In this document: in pieces, positions 63,599 to 64,000 of the stretch | Numbering within the stretch: position 1 is the stretch's first letter | How the letters are laid out: each line of letters starts with the position of its first letter | Assembly (NCBI GenBank): GCA_004791255.1 | Contig: SRUQ01000011.1 | Location: forward strand, 175,487-239,486 | Length of the DNA: 64,000 bases | Direction: 5' to 3' | DNA from: a bacterium M00.F.Ca.ET.205.01.1.1 | Lineage (GTDB): Bacteria; Pseudomonadota; Alphaproteobacteria; Rhizobiales; Rhizobiaceae | Notes under the pieces: generated by a model | The model's database searches: none | Told to the model about the DNA's origin: nothing | What the model saw: the letters and a program-made list of their open reading frames with translations, nothing else | Made by a program: the position numbers and the translations under genes

Positions 63599-63612
63599 TT
63601 GACCCGCATCAA
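63599..63612 (+). promoter_or_regulatory. FixK/FNR box (usp remnant; possibly hemA)
   Basis: TTGAC-CCGC-ATCAA, one mismatch, 55 nt before the 63668 remnant start. Read-through could place hemA, 222 nt downstream, under the same control. Confidence 0.82.
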
Positions 63613-63667
63613 GGTCGCTGCCCGTCCTTCGTGGCTCGCTCGCTTCGACGCAAAAAGGGTTGCAGCG

Positions 63668-63739
63668 ATGGCTTTCAAAACGATCATGGTTCAGTCGCGC
63701 AACCCTGCCGACGGTTGCGATTGGCCGTTGAAAATTTGA
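63668..63739 (+). pseudogene. Remnant of a universal stress protein gene start
   Basis: From ATG 63668 the frame reads MAFKTIMVQ, the N-terminal first strand of Usp proteins, then loses similarity and stops at 63737-63739 after 23 residues. A FixK box sits 55 nt upstream, the typical place for a regulated usp gene. The body of the gene has been lost. It could alternatively be a short leader peptide before hemA. Confidence 0.5.
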
Positions 63740-63834
63740 GATAGCTCAATGCGAGGCTGTCCCCTCCGCCGCAAGGTGATGCGAAGAGCTTCGACATGGT
63801 GCCGAAGCACCTCTGTTTTTGCGGGATATTTGAC

Positions 63835-64000
63835 ATGAACTATCAGCGGTTCTTCGAGGAAGCGATCGACCAGCTCCATGCCGAGCGTCGTTACCGCGTC
63901 TTCGCCGACCTCGAGCGCATCGCGGGCAAGTTTCCGCGCGCCATCTGGCGCGCCAATGGCCGCGCCGAGGAAATCACCGTCTGGTGTTCCAACGACTATC
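63835..64000 (+). CDS. hemA: 5-aminolevulinate synthase (3'-truncated by window edge)
   Basis: The first 55 residues of the ALAS N-terminus (NYQRFFEEAIDQLHAERRY, then RAEEITVWCSNDY). The enzyme condenses glycine and succinyl-CoA to start haem synthesis in alphaproteobacteria (Shemin pathway), which fits the haem-rich cluster with hemN and several cytochromes. The gene continues beyond the window. Confidence 0.95.
   Translation, partial: MNYQRFFEEAIDQLHAERRYRVFADLERIAGKFPRAIWRANGRAEEITVWCSNDY

Noticed and set aside
63691..63879. Minus-strand frame of 62 codons overlapping the hemA start
   Set aside because: Would overlap the hemA N-terminus and its ribosome site; no recognised domain, and the composition does not clearly support coding.

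Overview
The window is high-GC (strongly GC-biased third codon positions) chromosome of an alphaproteobacterium of the order Rhizobiales, most likely Mesorhizobium or a close relative. The basis is the gene order ntrC-ntrY-ntrX-dat-hfq-hflX, a FixLJ/FnrN-controlled fixNOQP-fixGHIS cluster, ALAS-type hemA, and rhizobial-type short genes. This is judged from protein character and synteny, not from a database search.

Positions 1-27180 are mostly core. They hold the nitrogen two-component genes ntrC (cut by the window edge), ntrY and ntrX; then dat, hfq, hflX, mazG, an aromatic aminotransferase, a sigma/anti-sigma pair, a Bax-inhibitor protein, a TetR/RidA divergent pair, an aldose epimerase, NUDIX and GNAT genes. 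A leftward housekeeping block follows: rlpA, a D,D-carboxypeptidase-like gene, tmk, holB, metG, tatD and an MBL hydrolase. That block is interrupted between holB and metG by a rightward two-gene cassette (a PLP enzyme and a histidine/glutamate-rich protein of unknown function). The cassette is bracketed by a diverged second copy of the holB 3' end. A tRNA-Ser(UGA) gene at 27088-27177 marks the change to accessory DNA.

Positions 27180-64000 are mainly a low-oxygen and nitrogen-oxide island. It begins with a GAF/Fis regulator, an aldehyde dehydrogenase and a DUF779 gene. Next come hemN, fnrN, a hemerythrin gene, ccoNOQP, ccoGHIS, nirK-nirV, nnrS, pseudoazurin, nnrR, a DUF1858 gene and a VIT1/cytochrome b561 pair. 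After these lies a putative flavin-based electron-transfer module (FMN-binding protein, ApbE, NqrB/RnfD-reductase fusion) beside a PepSY/response-regulator/kinase operon. The right part holds CBS-BON, DUF6455, an Mg-type P-ATPase, a universal stress protein, fixL-fixJ, a lipoyl-like protein, cytochrome c, a phasin and the start of hemA.

Reading the intergenic regions by eye gives nine strong FixK/FNR-type boxes (TTGAY-N4-RTCAA, one with a first-base deviation), one weaker box and three NnrR-type boxes (TTGNG-N4-CGCAA). Most lie about 50-80 nt upstream of a start codon. They tie most of the right half into one regulon. The expected logic is FixL (heme PAS) to FixJ to a FixK that is not in the window, together with FnrN for low oxygen and NnrR for NO. 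No nor or nos genes are present, so the denitrification set is partial here. Several gene remnants (an SDR fragment, a universal-stress-protein start, a holB tail) show ongoing decay and rearrangement.
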